Positions 35,398 to 44,170 of a stretch of 64,000 nucleotides of DNA are shown piece after piece. Position 1 is the stretch's first letter; each line of letters opens with the position of its first letter. The notes under the pieces were generated by a model. The model saw only the letters and a list, made by a program, of their open reading frames with translations, made no database searches and was not told where the DNA came from. The position numbers and the translations under genes are program-made. This DNA comes from Streptomyces sp. Je 1-369 (lineage in GTDB: Bacteria; Actinomycetota; Actinomycetes; Streptomycetales; Streptomycetaceae), in assembly GCF_026810505.1 (NCBI RefSeq), contig NZ_CP101750.1, positions 4,555,254-4,619,253 on the forward strand, read 5' to 3'.

Positions 35398-36698
35398 CAC
35401 AGGGTCTCCAGGTCCACCGCGCGGGCCATGGCCCGGTATCCCGCGTCGTTCGGGTGCAGGTGGTCACCGCTGTCGTACGCGGGGGCGATGCGCTCGGGGT
35501 CCTTCGGGTCGGCGAGGGCCTTGTCGAAGTCGACGTACGCGTCGTACTCGCCGGACGTACGCACCCACTCGTTGAACTCGTCGCTCACGGCGGCGGCGTG
35601 CTTGCCGTAGTGGTCGGAGCCGCCGAGGGGGAGAAGAGTCGCACCGACGACACGTACGCCTTCAGCACGCGCCTCACGTATCAACTCCCGGTGACCCGCG
35701 ATCAGTTCACGGGCGGAGACGACAGGGGCGGGCTTGTAGGTGGGCTTGTCGGTCTCGCTGTAGCCGATGTCGTTGAGGCCTTCGAGGACGACGACCGTGC
35801 CGACGCCGGGCAGGTCGAGGGCGTCGCGCGAGAACCGGTTGGCGCTCTTCTCGCCGTACCAGGCGGAGTCGTTGAGGACCATGTTGCCGCCGATGCCGGA
35901 GTTGAGGACGGGGCGCGGCTTGCCCGCCTTGTCGAGGCGTTCGGCGAGCGCGTCGGACCATCGGCGGTCGCGGTCGGTGGAGGAGGCGAACCCGTCGGTG
36001 ATGGAGTCGCCGAAGAGGACGACGCCGTCGCGCTCAGCGGGGGCCCGGGAACTCCGCGGGCCGCCGACGTCGACGCCGGAGAGGTAGTACCAGGACTCGG
36101 TGGACTCGCCGAAGGCCCGGCCGCCCGTGTCGGAGGTGTGGTCGCCGTCTGCGCGGTAGCTGGTCGCGAAGGACTGGGAGTGGAAGGTGGCGGGCCCTGT
36201 CGTACCGGAGAGGTGGAGGGTGACGGTGACGGACTCGAACGGCTTGAGGTCCAACCCCGCGGCGTCACTGGCGAGTTGCCCGTACGCGGGAATGGTGACG
36301 CCCGACTCCCCACCGAAGGTGAGCCGCGTGAGCGACCCCTTCTCGACGGCCGCCGGCACCCCCTTCTCGGTACGGGCGATCGTCGCGCTCTCGATCCGCA
36401 GCGGCGAGCTCCCGTACGCGTTGGAGAGCCGGATGCGGGCTCTGTCGCCGCCCTCGGTGACGCGGACGACCTGGCGGAGGGTCTGGTCGTCGAACCCGGC
36501 TTCGGACCAGTTGGGCTTGAAGCCGGTACTGGGGCGCTGCGGGGAGCCGGCCCAGGCGGCGCTCCAGGACGTACCGCGCTGGCCCCGCTCCGAGGGCGAG
36601 GCCTGAGCCCCCGCCACGGCGAGCCCGGCGGTCAGGGCGAGGGCGGCGGCGGTGGCGGTGAGGGTGGTCGCGAGGGAAGTGCGGGCACGCGAAATCAT
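35397..36698 (-). CDS. Secreted SGNH/GDSL hydrolase
   Basis: 433 residues from ATG 36698 with GGGAG six bases upstream. Signal peptide to about residue 34 (LALTAGLAVAGAQA). An N-terminal beta domain (about 45-190) is followed by the SGNH fold with block I FGDSITDG (Ser), block II Gly and block III GLNDIGY (Asn), and block V DHLHPND (Asp and His). Likely an extracellular esterase or rhamnogalacturonan acetylesterase-type enzyme. It is the first gene of a pair with the MFS exporter and is divergent from a LysR gene. Confidence 0.9.
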   Translation of the reverse strand: MISRARTSLATTLTATAAALALTAGLAVAGAQASPSERGQRGTSWSAAWAGSPQRPSTGFKPNWSEAGFDDQTLRQVVRVTEGGDRARIRLSNAYGSSPLRIESATIARTEKGVPAAVEKGSLTRLTFGGESGVTIPAYGQLASDAAGLDLKPFESVTVTLHLSGTTGPATFHSQSFATSYRADGDHTSDTGGRAFGESTESWYYLSGVDVGGPRSSRAPAERDGVVLFGDSITDGFASSTDRDRRWSDALAERLDKAGKPRPVLNSGIGGNMVLNDSAWYGEKSANRFSRDALDLPGVGTVVVLEGLNDIGYSETDKPTYKPAPVVSARELIAGHRELIREARAEGVRVVGATLLPLGGSDHYGKHAAAVSDEFNEWVRTSGEYDAYVDFDKALADPKDPERIAPAYDSGDHLHPNDAGYRAMARAVDLETL

Positions 36699-36853
36699 CG
36701 AAGGCTCCCGGTGGTTGAGGAGGGAAGGTGTCCGTTCGGCGGGCCGCCGTCCTGACTCCTCAAAGATCCGCCGACCGCGCTCCACCATCAACGGCGATCC
36801 GTGAAACGATCGACGCGATCGGGCTTATCGATGCAGGTCACAGGGGGTACGCG

Positions 36854-37762
36854 GTGGAGCGGCAAGAGCTGGAGACCTTCTTGACCCTGGCCGAGGAGCT
36901 ACATTTCGGACGTACGGCGGAGCGGCTGCTGCTCTCGCAGGCGCGGGTCAGCCAGACGCTGAAGAAGCTGGAGCGCAGGATCGGCGCGCCGCTCTTCGAG
37001 CGCACGAGCCGCGTGGTGCGGCTGGCGCCGCTGGGGCGTCAGCTGTACGACGATCTGGCGCCGCTCCACAAGGAGATGGAGGCGGCGGTGGCCCGCGCGA
37101 AGGACGCCGCGCGGGGCGTCGGCGGCGAGCTGAACGTCGGCTTCCTCGGCGCGGGCGCGGGCACGCTGACGGCCCCGATCCTGGCGCTGTTCCGGGAGCG
37201 CAGCCCGGGGGTCGAGGTACGGATGCGGGAGACCCAGTTCCAGGATCCGCTGGGCGCGGTGCGCGCGGGCGAGATCGACGTGCTCTTCACCTGTCTCCCC
37301 GTCCGGGAGCCGGACCTGACCGTCGGCCCGGTCGTCATCAACGAGCCGCGTCTGCTCGCGACGCCGGTCGGCCACCCGCTGGCCGGGCGGACCTCCGTCT
37401 CTCTGGAGGAGCTCGCGGGCGAGACGTTCTTCGGCGTCGTGAACGGGGCGCCCGCGTACTGGTGGGACTTCCACGTGCCGCCGCGCACGCCGAGCGGCCG
37501 TGAGATCCGCCGGGGCCGGGCGGTGGCGTCGTTCCAGGAACTGATGACGCTGGTCGCGGCGGGCCAGGGAATCTCACCGGTCGTCGCGTCCGTGGAGAAG
37601 TACTACGCGCGCCCCGGCGTCACGTTCGTCCCCCTGGAGGATGTGCAGTCCGCCGAGGTCGCACTGATCCACCGCACGGCGGGGACGAACGCGCGGGTGG
37701 AGGGGTTCATCCGGGCGGTACGGGATGCTGTTGAGGCCAACGGGGGGCCTGCGGCGTACTAG
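36854..37762 (+). CDS. LysR family regulator
   Basis: 302 residues from GTG 36854 (MERQELETFLTLAEELHFG), with CAGGGGG nine bases upstream. The helix-turn-helix RTAERLLLSQARVSQTLKKL and effector domain (about 90-295) are standard. It is divergent from the SGNH hydrolase/MFS pair; the gap holds CGATCG-N3-CGATCG-type palindromes (about 36810-36830) that could be its sites. Probably controls that pair. The stop at 37762 lies just before the large inverted repeat. Confidence 0.88.
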   Translation: MERQELETFLTLAEELHFGRTAERLLLSQARVSQTLKKLERRIGAPLFERTSRVVRLAPLGRQLYDDLAPLHKEMEAAVARAKDAARGVGGELNVGFLGAGAGTLTAPILALFRERSPGVEVRMRETQFQDPLGAVRAGEIDVLFTCLPVREPDLTVGPVVINEPRLLATPVGHPLAGRTSVSLEELAGETFFGVVNGAPAYWWDFHVPPRTPSGREIRRGRAVASFQELMTLVAAGQGISPVVASVEKYYARPGVTFVPLEDVQSAEVALIHRTAGTNARVEGFIRAVRDAVEANGGPAAY

Positions 37763-37767
37763 GTGGG

Positions 37768-39313
37768 CGGGTCGGGCGGTGACTTCGGTGGGCCGGTGGC
37801 GTTGATGGTTGCCGGGGCCGCCCGGGGTTTTGCGGAGTGTGGCGGTTCCGGGTCGGGAGTAAAGGGCGCTCCGCTGCGCTGCGCGTCGGCTGCGCCGATT
37901 CCGCTTCGCTCCACCCTTGACTCCCGCCCCTGCACCGCAGTTGAACGTTGTCCCGGACGGCCAGGGGTGGGGGCTGCGGGGACGGTTGGGTGGGTCATCG
38001 GCTTTCGCTGCCGGGTGCGGACCGGTCCAACGTGGCCGACCGCCCCGGTCACGGCGCCGCCAGCCGCGCGGCTGCGCTGCTCGGGTCATCACCTCGCGCT
38101 GCCGGGTGCGACCCGGCCCAACGTGAGTCGTCCCCACGGTCTGGGGCGGGTCATCGGCTCTCGTTGCCGGGTGCGGACCGGCCCAACGTGCATCGCCGCC
38201 ACGGTTGCGGCGCCGCCAGCCGCGCGGTGCGCCGGTCGGGTCATCACCTCTCGTTGCAGGGTGCGGACCGGTCCAACGTGAGTTGCCCTCACCGGCTGGG
38301 GGTGTGGCCTCGCTGCTCGGGTCATCGGCTCTCGCGGGCGGGTGCGGACCGGTCCATCGCGTGTCGCCGTCGCCGTCGCCGTCATGGTCATGGTCGGGGG
38401 TGAGGTCGGTACGTCGTGCGCGGGGCGACCACCCCGGGCAGACCGCCCACCGAAGCGCCACCGCCCCCAGCCCCGGCCCCCTCCGGCACCTACTTTGGAA
38501 AAGTTGCGAACCGACCCGGCGCGCGCCCCCCTCCCACACCCCGCACGCCCCCACCCACGCCACTGATCTCGCACATCCGGCGCAGCAAATCCCGCATGCC
38601 GGGGGGCGCATCGGCATCTGCTGGGGGGCGCGCGGCGAAGGCATTCGCAACTTTCCCAAAGTAGGTGCCGGGAGGGACGGCCCGACCCAACCGCCCCCCG
38701 CTGGCCCCCGCGCACCGCACGCCGCGCGCCGTCACCCAGAGCACTGCTCTCACGCAGCCGGCGCGGCAAAGGGGGCATGCCGGGGGGCGCATTCACTCTG
38801 CCGAGGGGGCGCGCGGCCAGCCGATTCGCAACTTTCCCGAAGTAGGTGCCGGAGGGGACGGCCCAGGCAGCCCTTCGGCAGACCGACCACCACTCCCACC
38901 CACGTTGGACCGGTCCGCACCCTGCAACGAAAGCCGATGACCCACCCCAGACCGTGACGGTGACTCACGTTGGGCCGGGCCGCACCCGGCAACGAGAGGT
39001 GATGACCCGAGCAGCGCAGCCGCACGCATGCGGTGAGGACGCCTCACGTTGAGCCGGGCCGCACCCGGCAGCGAAAGCCGATGACCCATCCAGAGAAGTC
39101 CGCCGCCCCACCCCTGGCCGTCCGGGTCAACGTTCAACTGCGGTGCAGGGGCGGGAGTCAAGGGTGGAGCGAAGCGGAATCGGCGCAGCCGACGCGCAGC
39201 GCAGCGGAGCGCGCTTTACTCCCGGCCCGGAACCGCCACACTCCGCAAAACCCCGGGCGGCCCCGGTGACCGACGAAGACACCGGGCCACCGAAGACGCC
39301 GCCCGACCCGCCA
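37768..39313. repeat. 1.5-kb giant imperfect palindrome with nested repeats
   Basis: The left arm (about 37768-38190) and right arm (about 38898-39313) are inverted copies of over 400 bp, roughly 85-90% alike by eye. Inside them a 43-bp unit, GGGTCATCGGCT then TCGCTGCCGGGTGCGG then ACCGGTCCAACGTG, occurs eight times: five forward (from about 37992, 38083, 38148, 38238, 38319) and three inverted (about 38902, 38967, 39046). The unit often contains the palindrome GGACCGGTCC. No convincing gene is seen in the arms. Similar sequence is, to my recollection, repeated in other streptomycete chromosomes. Confidence 0.85.
38484..38852. repeat. Three copies of a roughly 180-bp unit at the centre of the palindrome
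   Basis: The core GCAACTTTCCCAAAGTAGGT occurs at about 38646 and, with one change, at 38827, both forward and 181 bp apart; an inverted, variant copy lies at about 38484-38508. Each forward copy is preceded by CATGCCGGGGGGCGCAT. Read from the core, each unit can encode GTYFGKVAN followed by an Ala/Pro/Arg-rich stretch ending PPGM. Confidence 0.75.
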
Positions 39314-39318
39314 CGGAC

Positions 39319-39711
39319 GTGCAGGATGCCCCCCCCCATGACCGCTCTGAGCGGTCCTCGTGGGCCTGGACGGAGGCCTCGGGCCCCGACGCGCCGGACC
39401 CGGTCAGCGGGGTACGGCAGCTGCTCATGCCGTACGTGGTGAGTCCCCTCGCGATGACGGCGGTACTGATCGAGGGCGCGGCGCGGGACTCCTGGACGTG
39501 GCGGTCGACGGTGGTCGGCGCGTACGTCACCGTGATCGTGGTCGACCTGCTGTGTGTCGTCGTACCGGCGCGCATCCTCAGCCGCACGCACCACGCGACG
39601 ATCGAACTCCTCGGCCGGTTGTTGGGGCTGCTGCTCGCGGCGGTGGGTGTGGACCTGGTCCTTGACGGCCTGACGTCACTCGGCGTCCCGGCGGACCGGG
39701 GCGGACACTGA
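39319..39711 (+). pseudogene. MarC-like membrane protein, N-terminally truncated
   Basis: 130 codons from GTG 39319. After a polar, non-hydrophobic start with a nine-C tract, the frame shows three membrane segments: LLMPYVVSPLAMTAVLI, VVGAYVTVIVVDLLCVVVP and LLGRLLGLLLAAVGVDLVLDGL. These look like the C-terminal half of a MarC/NAAT-family protein (about 200 residues with six segments); the first three segments are absent. The large palindrome ends a few bases upstream, so the 5' half was probably lost when those repeats arrived. If a start is still used the product would be a three-TM fragment. Confidence 0.5.
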
Positions 39712-39722
39712 TCTCGTCGCCG

Positions 39723-40166
39723 TCATGGCCCGGCGACGTCGGAGCGGTCGTTGCAGAGCGCCCAGATGACGAAGACGCCGATCGCGATGGAGATCAGCGC
39801 CCAGACCGGCGTGTACGGCAGCCACAGGAACTGCGCCACGATGGCCAGCGCGGCGAGCGCGACGCCGGTCGCCCTGGCCCAGCTCGCGCCCTTGAGGACG
39901 CCCCAGCCGACAACGGCCACGAGAATGCCGAGGACCAGGTGGATCCAGCCCCACGTGGTGAGGTTGAACTTGTAGACGTAGTCGCCGACCCGCTCGTACA
40001 CGTCGTCCTTCGCGATACCGGCGATGCCCTCGAAGATGCCGAGGATGCCGTTCACCATCATCAGGACCCCGGCGAACATCGTCCCGCCGGACGCCCAGAG
40101 CGCGGAGCCGCTCTCGTCGTGGCGGTGGTCGTCCGGCTTGTTGGGCGCGGTGGCACTGCTGCTCAT
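39723..40166 (-). CDS. DUF7144-type small membrane protein
   Basis: 147 residues from ATG 40166. A His/Asp-rich N-terminus (MSSSATAPNKPDDHRHDES) precedes four hydrophobic segments with GVLMMVNGILGIFEGIAGI, LTTWGWIHLVLGILVAVVGW and LPYTPVWALISIAIGVFVIWAL, the pattern of a widespread actinobacterial four-TM family. The function is unknown. It is convergent with the MarC-like fragment. Confidence 0.8.
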   Translation of the reverse strand: MSSSATAPNKPDDHRHDESGSALWASGGTMFAGVLMMVNGILGIFEGIAGIAKDDVYERVGDYVYKFNLTTWGWIHLVLGILVAVVGWGVLKGASWARATGVALAALAIVAQFLWLPYTPVWALISIAIGVFVIWALCNDRSDVAGP

Positions 40167-40290
40167 GGTGCCGCCCCTTCTCTTCCGTAGGGACACAAAG
40201 GTGACTTTCAGCGTCGAGCGGTACGGGGGGCGCTGCTAGCGGTGTGGGCCGAACGGGTGACGGGACGAGTTACGTGATCTCCATCACCTC

Positions 40291-40303
40291 AGAGCGACGC
40301 TCT
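40291..40303. promoter_or_regulatory. Possible autoregulatory operator of the Scr1-type regulator
   Basis: AGAGCG-A-CGCTCT is a perfect inverted repeat 16 bases upstream of the regulator's ATG. No Shine-Dalgarno sequence is visible there, so the transcript may be short-leadered and the site could overlap the promoter. Confidence 0.4.
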
Positions 40304-40318
40304 GATTACTCTGGGCAC

Positions 40319-41167
40319 ATGGTCAAACTGCGCGACCTCAACCCCAGCGCGTCCCCGCTCGACTACTACGGCTCGGAGCTGCGCCGCCTGCGGGAGGCGG
40401 CGGGCCTCAGCCAGTCGCAGCTGGGTTCGTGTGTCTTCGTCACGGCGTCCCTGATCGGCCAGGTCGAGACGACGAGGAGGGTGCCGACGAGGGACTTCTC
40501 CGAACGGGTGGACGCGGCGCTGGGGACGGATGGTCTCTTCTCGCGGTTGGTGGGGCTCGTGTTGCGGAGCCAGTTGCCGACGTGGTTTCAGGCGTACGCG
40601 GAGATGGAGGCGCGGGCCAACTTCATCTCCACGTACCAGTGCCAGCTGGTGTACGGGCTGTTGCAGACGGAGGCGTATGCACGGGCGCTACTCGGGGTCG
40701 ATCACCCTGGCAGGGAAGCTGAGTTGGTGGCAGCTCGGATGGAGAGGCAGCGCATCCTTGAACGAGGCACCCCGCCGGCCCTGTGGGTGGTGCTCGGTGA
40801 GGCGGTCCTGCACCAGGAGGTCGGTGGTCAGGACGTCATGCGTGGCCAACTGGCACGTCTGGTGGAGTTCCGGGACCACCCGTGGGTGCAGGTCCAAGTA
40901 CTGCCCTACTCGGTCGGGCAGCACACGGGGATGATGGGCTCGTTCACGCTCCTTCGCTTCGAGGACGACCCGGACCTCTTCTATGCGGAGAGCTACGACA
41001 CCGGCCACATGACTGCCAACTCCACAGTGATCAGGGAGCGTTCTGTCGGATACGCTCGCTTGCAGAGCTGTGCGCTCTCAACGGACGGCTCGGCGGAACT
41101 GATCGCTCGCGTGATGGAGGAACGCTATGGCAAGCGTGCAGCACCCGACGGGCGCACAGTGGCGTAG
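40319..41167 (+). CDS. XRE-family regulator with Scr1/DUF5753 domain
   Basis: 282 residues from ATG 40319 (MVKLRDLNPSASPLDYYG). Helix-turn-helix at about 20-75 (LRRLREAAGLSQSQLGSCVF, VTASLIGQVETTRRVP) and DUF5753 domain with VYGLLQTEAYARALL and late VQVLPYSVGQHTGMMGSF. It overlaps the following DUF397 gene by 41 bases. The same gene pair occurs at 14708-15756, but the two regulators are distinct in sequence. Confidence 0.9.
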   Translation: MVKLRDLNPSASPLDYYGSELRRLREAAGLSQSQLGSCVFVTASLIGQVETTRRVPTRDFSERVDAALGTDGLFSRLVGLVLRSQLPTWFQAYAEMEARANFISTYQCQLVYGLLQTEAYARALLGVDHPGREAELVAARMERQRILERGTPPALWVVLGEAVLHQEVGGQDVMRGQLARLVEFRDHPWVQVQVLPYSVGQHTGMMGSFTLLRFEDDPDLFYAESYDTGHMTANSTVIRERSVGYARLQSCALSTDGSAELIARVMEERYGKRAAPDGRTVA

Positions 41168-41423
41168 GTCGTCCTACAGCGGCACGAGTGGCGGCGAGTG
41201 CGTCGAGTGCGCACCCCTCAACGGCGCCACCTGGCAAAAGTCGACGCACAGCGGCAGCAGCGGCGGCGACTGCATAGAACTCGCCCAAGCCCAGTGCAAC
41301 GGCACCGTCGGTGTACGCGATAGCAAGAACCCCACCGGCCCCACCTTCACCGTCACCCGCACCGCGTTCACCCGCTTCGTCGCGGCCGCCGCTAGCGGAG
41401 ATCTGACGCGACCCGCGAGGTAA
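41127..41423 (+). CDS. DUF397 protein with duplicated N-terminal motif
   Basis: 98 residues from ATG 41127, with GGAGG upstream inside the regulator gene. It has two copies of the DUF397 opening: QWRRSSYSGTSGGECVECA and TWQKSTHSGSSGGDCIELA. Only the second is followed by the full domain (VGVRDSKNP, then FTVTRTAFTRFVAAA). Normal family members have one copy and 60-80 residues, so this looks like a tandem duplication or fusion of two DUF397 genes. The 3' end overlaps the convergent SGNH gene by 32 bases. Confidence 0.88.
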   Translation: MASVQHPTGAQWRRSSYSGTSGGECVECAPLNGATWQKSTHSGSSGGDCIELAQAQCNGTVGVRDSKNPTGPTFTVTRTAFTRFVAAAASGDLTRPAR

Positions 41424-42354
41424 CCGCCTCGGCCATCCGCCGGATGCCCGGCGACCGCACCGGGCAGGGGCGGGACTTGGCGGTCGTCGGCGCCAGGCAG
41501 AAGTGCAGGTAGTCCTTGTCACGGTGGAGAGCCGTACGCCCCGCACCCGGCTCCGTGCAGTACGCCTCGTGCGCCCGCTCGTACGCCGTGCAGGGCAACT
41601 TTTCCACCCACGTATAGCGATCCGCGCCCGGAGCCACCGTCCTGCCCGCGTCGGCGACGAGGCCACCGGAGGCGCGGGCCTGGGCCTGGTAGATGGCGTT
41701 GACGCGGCGTACGCGGTCGGGTGTGATCGGGTCGGGGCCCTGGAGGACCCACACGACACGGGTCTGCCCACCCCCGGCGCCCCGGATCTGCGCGGCGAGC
41801 CGCCGCGCATCGGCCGCGTACCGGTCGAAGTACTCCGCGCGCCGCTTGTCGTACGTGATCCCCTTCATGCAGGGCGTGTAGCCCCACGCGTTGCCCCAGA
41901 ACTGGAGGACGACGTAGTCGGGCCGCTGCGCCCGCACGAGGGCCGCCGCCTTGTCCTTGTCGGGGACGAGGGAGTCCTCGCCCGTGCCGTCGAGGTAGTC
42001 GCAGAGGGTCGTGCCGGAGTACGGCGCGCTCCGGTACCGCGCACCGAGGCGGTCCTTCAGCTGCTGGCCGAGGACGACCTGGTTCTCCATGGCGAGGGAG
42101 TCGCCGAGGTAGAGGACCTTGGGGGCGCGGGCGGGCTTGTCCGGAGCGTTCCGCGCGGCACGCTCACGGGGCGTGGCGGACGGCGCGGCGGACGGGTCGG
42201 AGGGCGCCGCGGAACCCGACGCCTCGGGAAGGTCCGCCGGCGCCGCGTCCCCGGAGCCGGGGTCCCCGCACGCGCCCAACAACAGCGCCCCGGCGAGGAG
42301 CCCCGCGCTCCAAAGACTCCGCTTCCCGACCCGCTTCCCGATCCGCTTCCGCAT
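41392..42354 (-). CDS. SGNH/GDSL hydrolase-family lipoprotein
   Basis: 320 residues from ATG 42354 with GGGAG upstream. The lipobox is LLGAC (Cys about 24) after a basic, hydrophobic signal. An Ala/Pro/Ser linker (to about 60) leads to the SGNH-like fold: YLGDSLAMENQ (Ser) near residue 75, LQFWGNAWG (the block III Asn) and DYLHFCLAP near the C-terminus, where Asp and His fit block V. An outward-facing membrane-tethered esterase is inferred. Confidence 0.8.
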   Translation of the reverse strand: MRKRIGKRVGKRSLWSAGLLAGALLLGACGDPGSGDAAPADLPEASGSAAPSDPSAAPSATPRERAARNAPDKPARAPKVLYLGDSLAMENQVVLGQQLKDRLGARYRSAPYSGTTLCDYLDGTGEDSLVPDKDKAAALVRAQRPDYVVLQFWGNAWGYTPCMKGITYDKRRAEYFDRYAADARRLAAQIRGAGGGQTRVVWVLQGPDPITPDRVRRVNAIYQAQARASGGLVADAGRTVAPGADRYTWVEKLPCTAYERAHEAYCTEPGAGRTALHRDKDYLHFCLAPTTAKSRPCPVRSPGIRRMAEAVTSRVASDLR

Positions 42355-42429
42355 GCGGCAACTCCCGCCCCAGACAGCCGAAATGGCCCTAAGGCAAACA
42401 CAAGGGCGACGGGGAGGGAAGACCTCCGC

Positions 42430-42477
42430 GAGCCAAGCCGAGCCGAGCCAAGCCAAGCCAAGCCACGCCGAGCCAAG
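42430..42477 (+). repeat. AGCCR pentamer microsatellite upstream of the SGNH lipoprotein gene
   Basis: About nine copies of AGCC(A/G), with one interruption, lie between the SGNH lipoprotein gene and the 3' end of the TIM-barrel protein gene. Confidence 0.8.
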
Positions 42478-42493
42478 TCGGCGCGCGGACTGG

Positions 42494-43654
42494 CTATCGA
42501 CGCTCTGCGCGCGCGAAACGGTGGGCCAGCGCCCGGAAGGACTCCTTCGGCTCCCAGTGCCAGGGGGAGGCGGGGTCGTCGGGCCGCTTCCGCAGGGCCT
42601 TGGCGAGCCCGTAACTGGCGACGTCGAGGTCATGGCGGGGGGAGTCCGGTCGGTGCGGCAGCTCGGGGCTGACGAACTGGTAGACCAGCGCGGCGTGCAG
42701 GTTCATGGACTCGAAGACGTCGAAGACGTCGGAGAGGTAAGCGGCCTGGGTACGCTCGCTGCGCACGAGTGCACCCGTGATCTCCGGAGGATCCGCGGTG
42801 TAGTCGATCGACTCGTACCACCCCATGCCGCCGTCCTGCGGAGCCCCTTCGTACGTGCAGGAGCCGCACTCGGTGATGGCGACGGGCTTGCCCCAACGGG
42901 TGTGCGGGGTGAGGTCCTTGACGTAGCCCTTCGCGTTCCCGTGGTACCCGTAGTAGTTCACGCTGATGAGGTCGAAGAGGGACCAGTCGACGTCGTCGTC
43001 GTGAGCGGCACCGTAAGTCAGAGGACCCCGGAATACGCGGCGACCTGTCTTCGCGGCGAGCCCGACGAAGCGCCGCACTTCCCGGGCCATGTGCTGCGGG
43101 TCGTAGTTTCCCTTGAGGATGTTCTGGACCCGCTCCAGCGCGTCGTCCCCCGGCACGATCCCGGGCACGAACAGCACGAACTCGCACCCGACGCTGAGGT
43201 ACACGCGAGCCCCTTGCCGCCGCATGCGTTCGGCGTGCCGACCGGTTTCGGCGAGATGATCGAGGATGTCCCGCTCCGGGACGTCGGCGAGGCGCGGCTG
43301 AAGCCAGACGTGGAGCCCGCGCTCGGCGGCTTCGGAGGCGGTGGCGGCGAGGCGGTCGACGCCGGTGCCGTACACGGAGACGGAGTTGGCGTGCAGCTCG
43401 TGCCGGATGGCGTGCAGATCGCGCCGCATACGTCCCGCACTCCACGCGGTGGCGGGCCCGTCCCCGTCCCCCACCTCGTAACAGACACCGCGATACCGGA
43501 GCCCCCGCCGGTCCCCCGCTCCGTCGAGGGGGGCCACACCGGCGGCGGCCTTCCCGGCCCCCGCCGTCAGCGCCCCAGTGGCGACGGCGGCCCCGACGGC
43601 CGCGCTCCCCACCAGAAACCGTCCCCTGCTGATCCCACCGACGTCGTCCCGCAC
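42494..43654 (-). CDS. Exported TIM-barrel, glycosidase-like protein
   Basis: 386 residues. The N-terminus (ISRGRFLVGSAAVGAAVATG) looks like a Tat-type or Sec signal. The remainder has (beta/alpha)8 features: LRYRGVCYEVGDGD, NSVSVYGTG, HVWLQPRLADVPERD, YLSVGCEFVLFVPG, LISVNYYGYHGNAKG, VAITECGSCTYEGAP (a candidate catalytic Glu) and ALVYQFVSPELPH. Two acids at strands 4 and 7 would fit a retaining glycoside hydrolase, but the family is not recognised with certainty. Database entries of this type are sometimes named abortive infection protein without evidence. Confidence 0.65.
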   Translation of the reverse strand: MRDDVGGISRGRFLVGSAAVGAAVATGALTAGAGKAAAGVAPLDGAGDRRGLRYRGVCYEVGDGDGPATAWSAGRMRRDLHAIRHELHANSVSVYGTGVDRLAATASEAAERGLHVWLQPRLADVPERDILDHLAETGRHAERMRRQGARVYLSVGCEFVLFVPGIVPGDDALERVQNILKGNYDPQHMAREVRRFVGLAAKTGRRVFRGPLTYGAAHDDDVDWSLFDLISVNYYGYHGNAKGYVKDLTPHTRWGKPVAITECGSCTYEGAPQDGGMGWYESIDYTADPPEITGALVRSERTQAAYLSDVFDVFESMNLHAALVYQFVSPELPHRPDSPRHDLDVASYGLAKALRKRPDDPASPWHWEPKESFRALAHRFARAERR

Positions 43655-43804
43655 AGCGCCTCCCGTGATCCCGAACCGGCGGCGGCCCCAACCGCCGCCG
43701 TCCGGTGATCCCGAGCATGCCGATCAGCGCGGGGCGCGCTCATCGCACTTTGGTCTATACGAGGTCGCCGAAGGTCTGCACGGACGGCTCCTCCGGGCGT
43801 CCCG

Positions 43805-44170
43805 TCAGCGAGCCACGAACTGCGTCAGGATCGCCTGGACCTCGTAGATGTCGACGCCCTTCGTGAACGTCTTCTGCATCGGCGTCGGGTTGCCGGAGAC
43901 CCAGATCTTCAGCTCGGCGTCGAGGTCGAAGTGGCCCGCCGTCTCCACGGCGAAGTGCGTGATGCTGCGGTACGGCACCGAGTGGTACTCGACCTTCTTG
44001 CCGGTGATCCCCTGCTTGTCGACCATGATCAGTCGACGGTCCGTGAACAGCATGGTGTCGCGTATCAGCGTGTACGCGGCGTGCACCTGCTCGCCGTGTC
44101 CGAGCAGGCGCGCGTACTCGTTCTGCGCCTTCATCGGATCTACGGTGTGCGCGTTTCCGAACAGTGCCAT
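43805..44170 (-). CDS. Bacterial PH-domain protein
   Basis: 121 residues, one bPH_1 domain: LIRDTMLFTDRRLIMVDKQG, VEYHSVPYRSITHFAVET and LKIWVSGN are the family strands, and the C-terminal helix is VDIYEVQAILTQFV. Such cytosolic domains bind lipids or proteins; no specific role can be assigned. The start ATG is at 44170, 21 bases after the hydrophilic leader's GGGG. Confidence 0.88.
   Translation of the reverse strand: MALFGNAHTVDPMKAQNEYARLLGHGEQVHAAYTLIRDTMLFTDRRLIMVDKQGITGKKVEYHSVPYRSITHFAVETAGHFDLDAELKIWVSGNPTPMQKTFTKGVDIYEVQAILTQFVAR

Noticed and set aside
38490..38792. 100-codon minus frame in the centre of the palindrome as a gene
   Set aside because: No ribosome-binding site; it runs through repeat units and its composition follows them. 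Kept only as a finding about the conserved peptide.
37992..39089. Repeat array as a CRISPR
   Set aside because: Units occur in both orientations, vary in sequence, have irregular spacing and no cas genes are nearby.
37741..39340. Chromosomal origin or parS cluster
   Set aside because: No DnaA boxes of the streptomycete form or GTTTCACGTGAAAC-type parS site was seen; no dnaA, dnaN or parAB gene is near.
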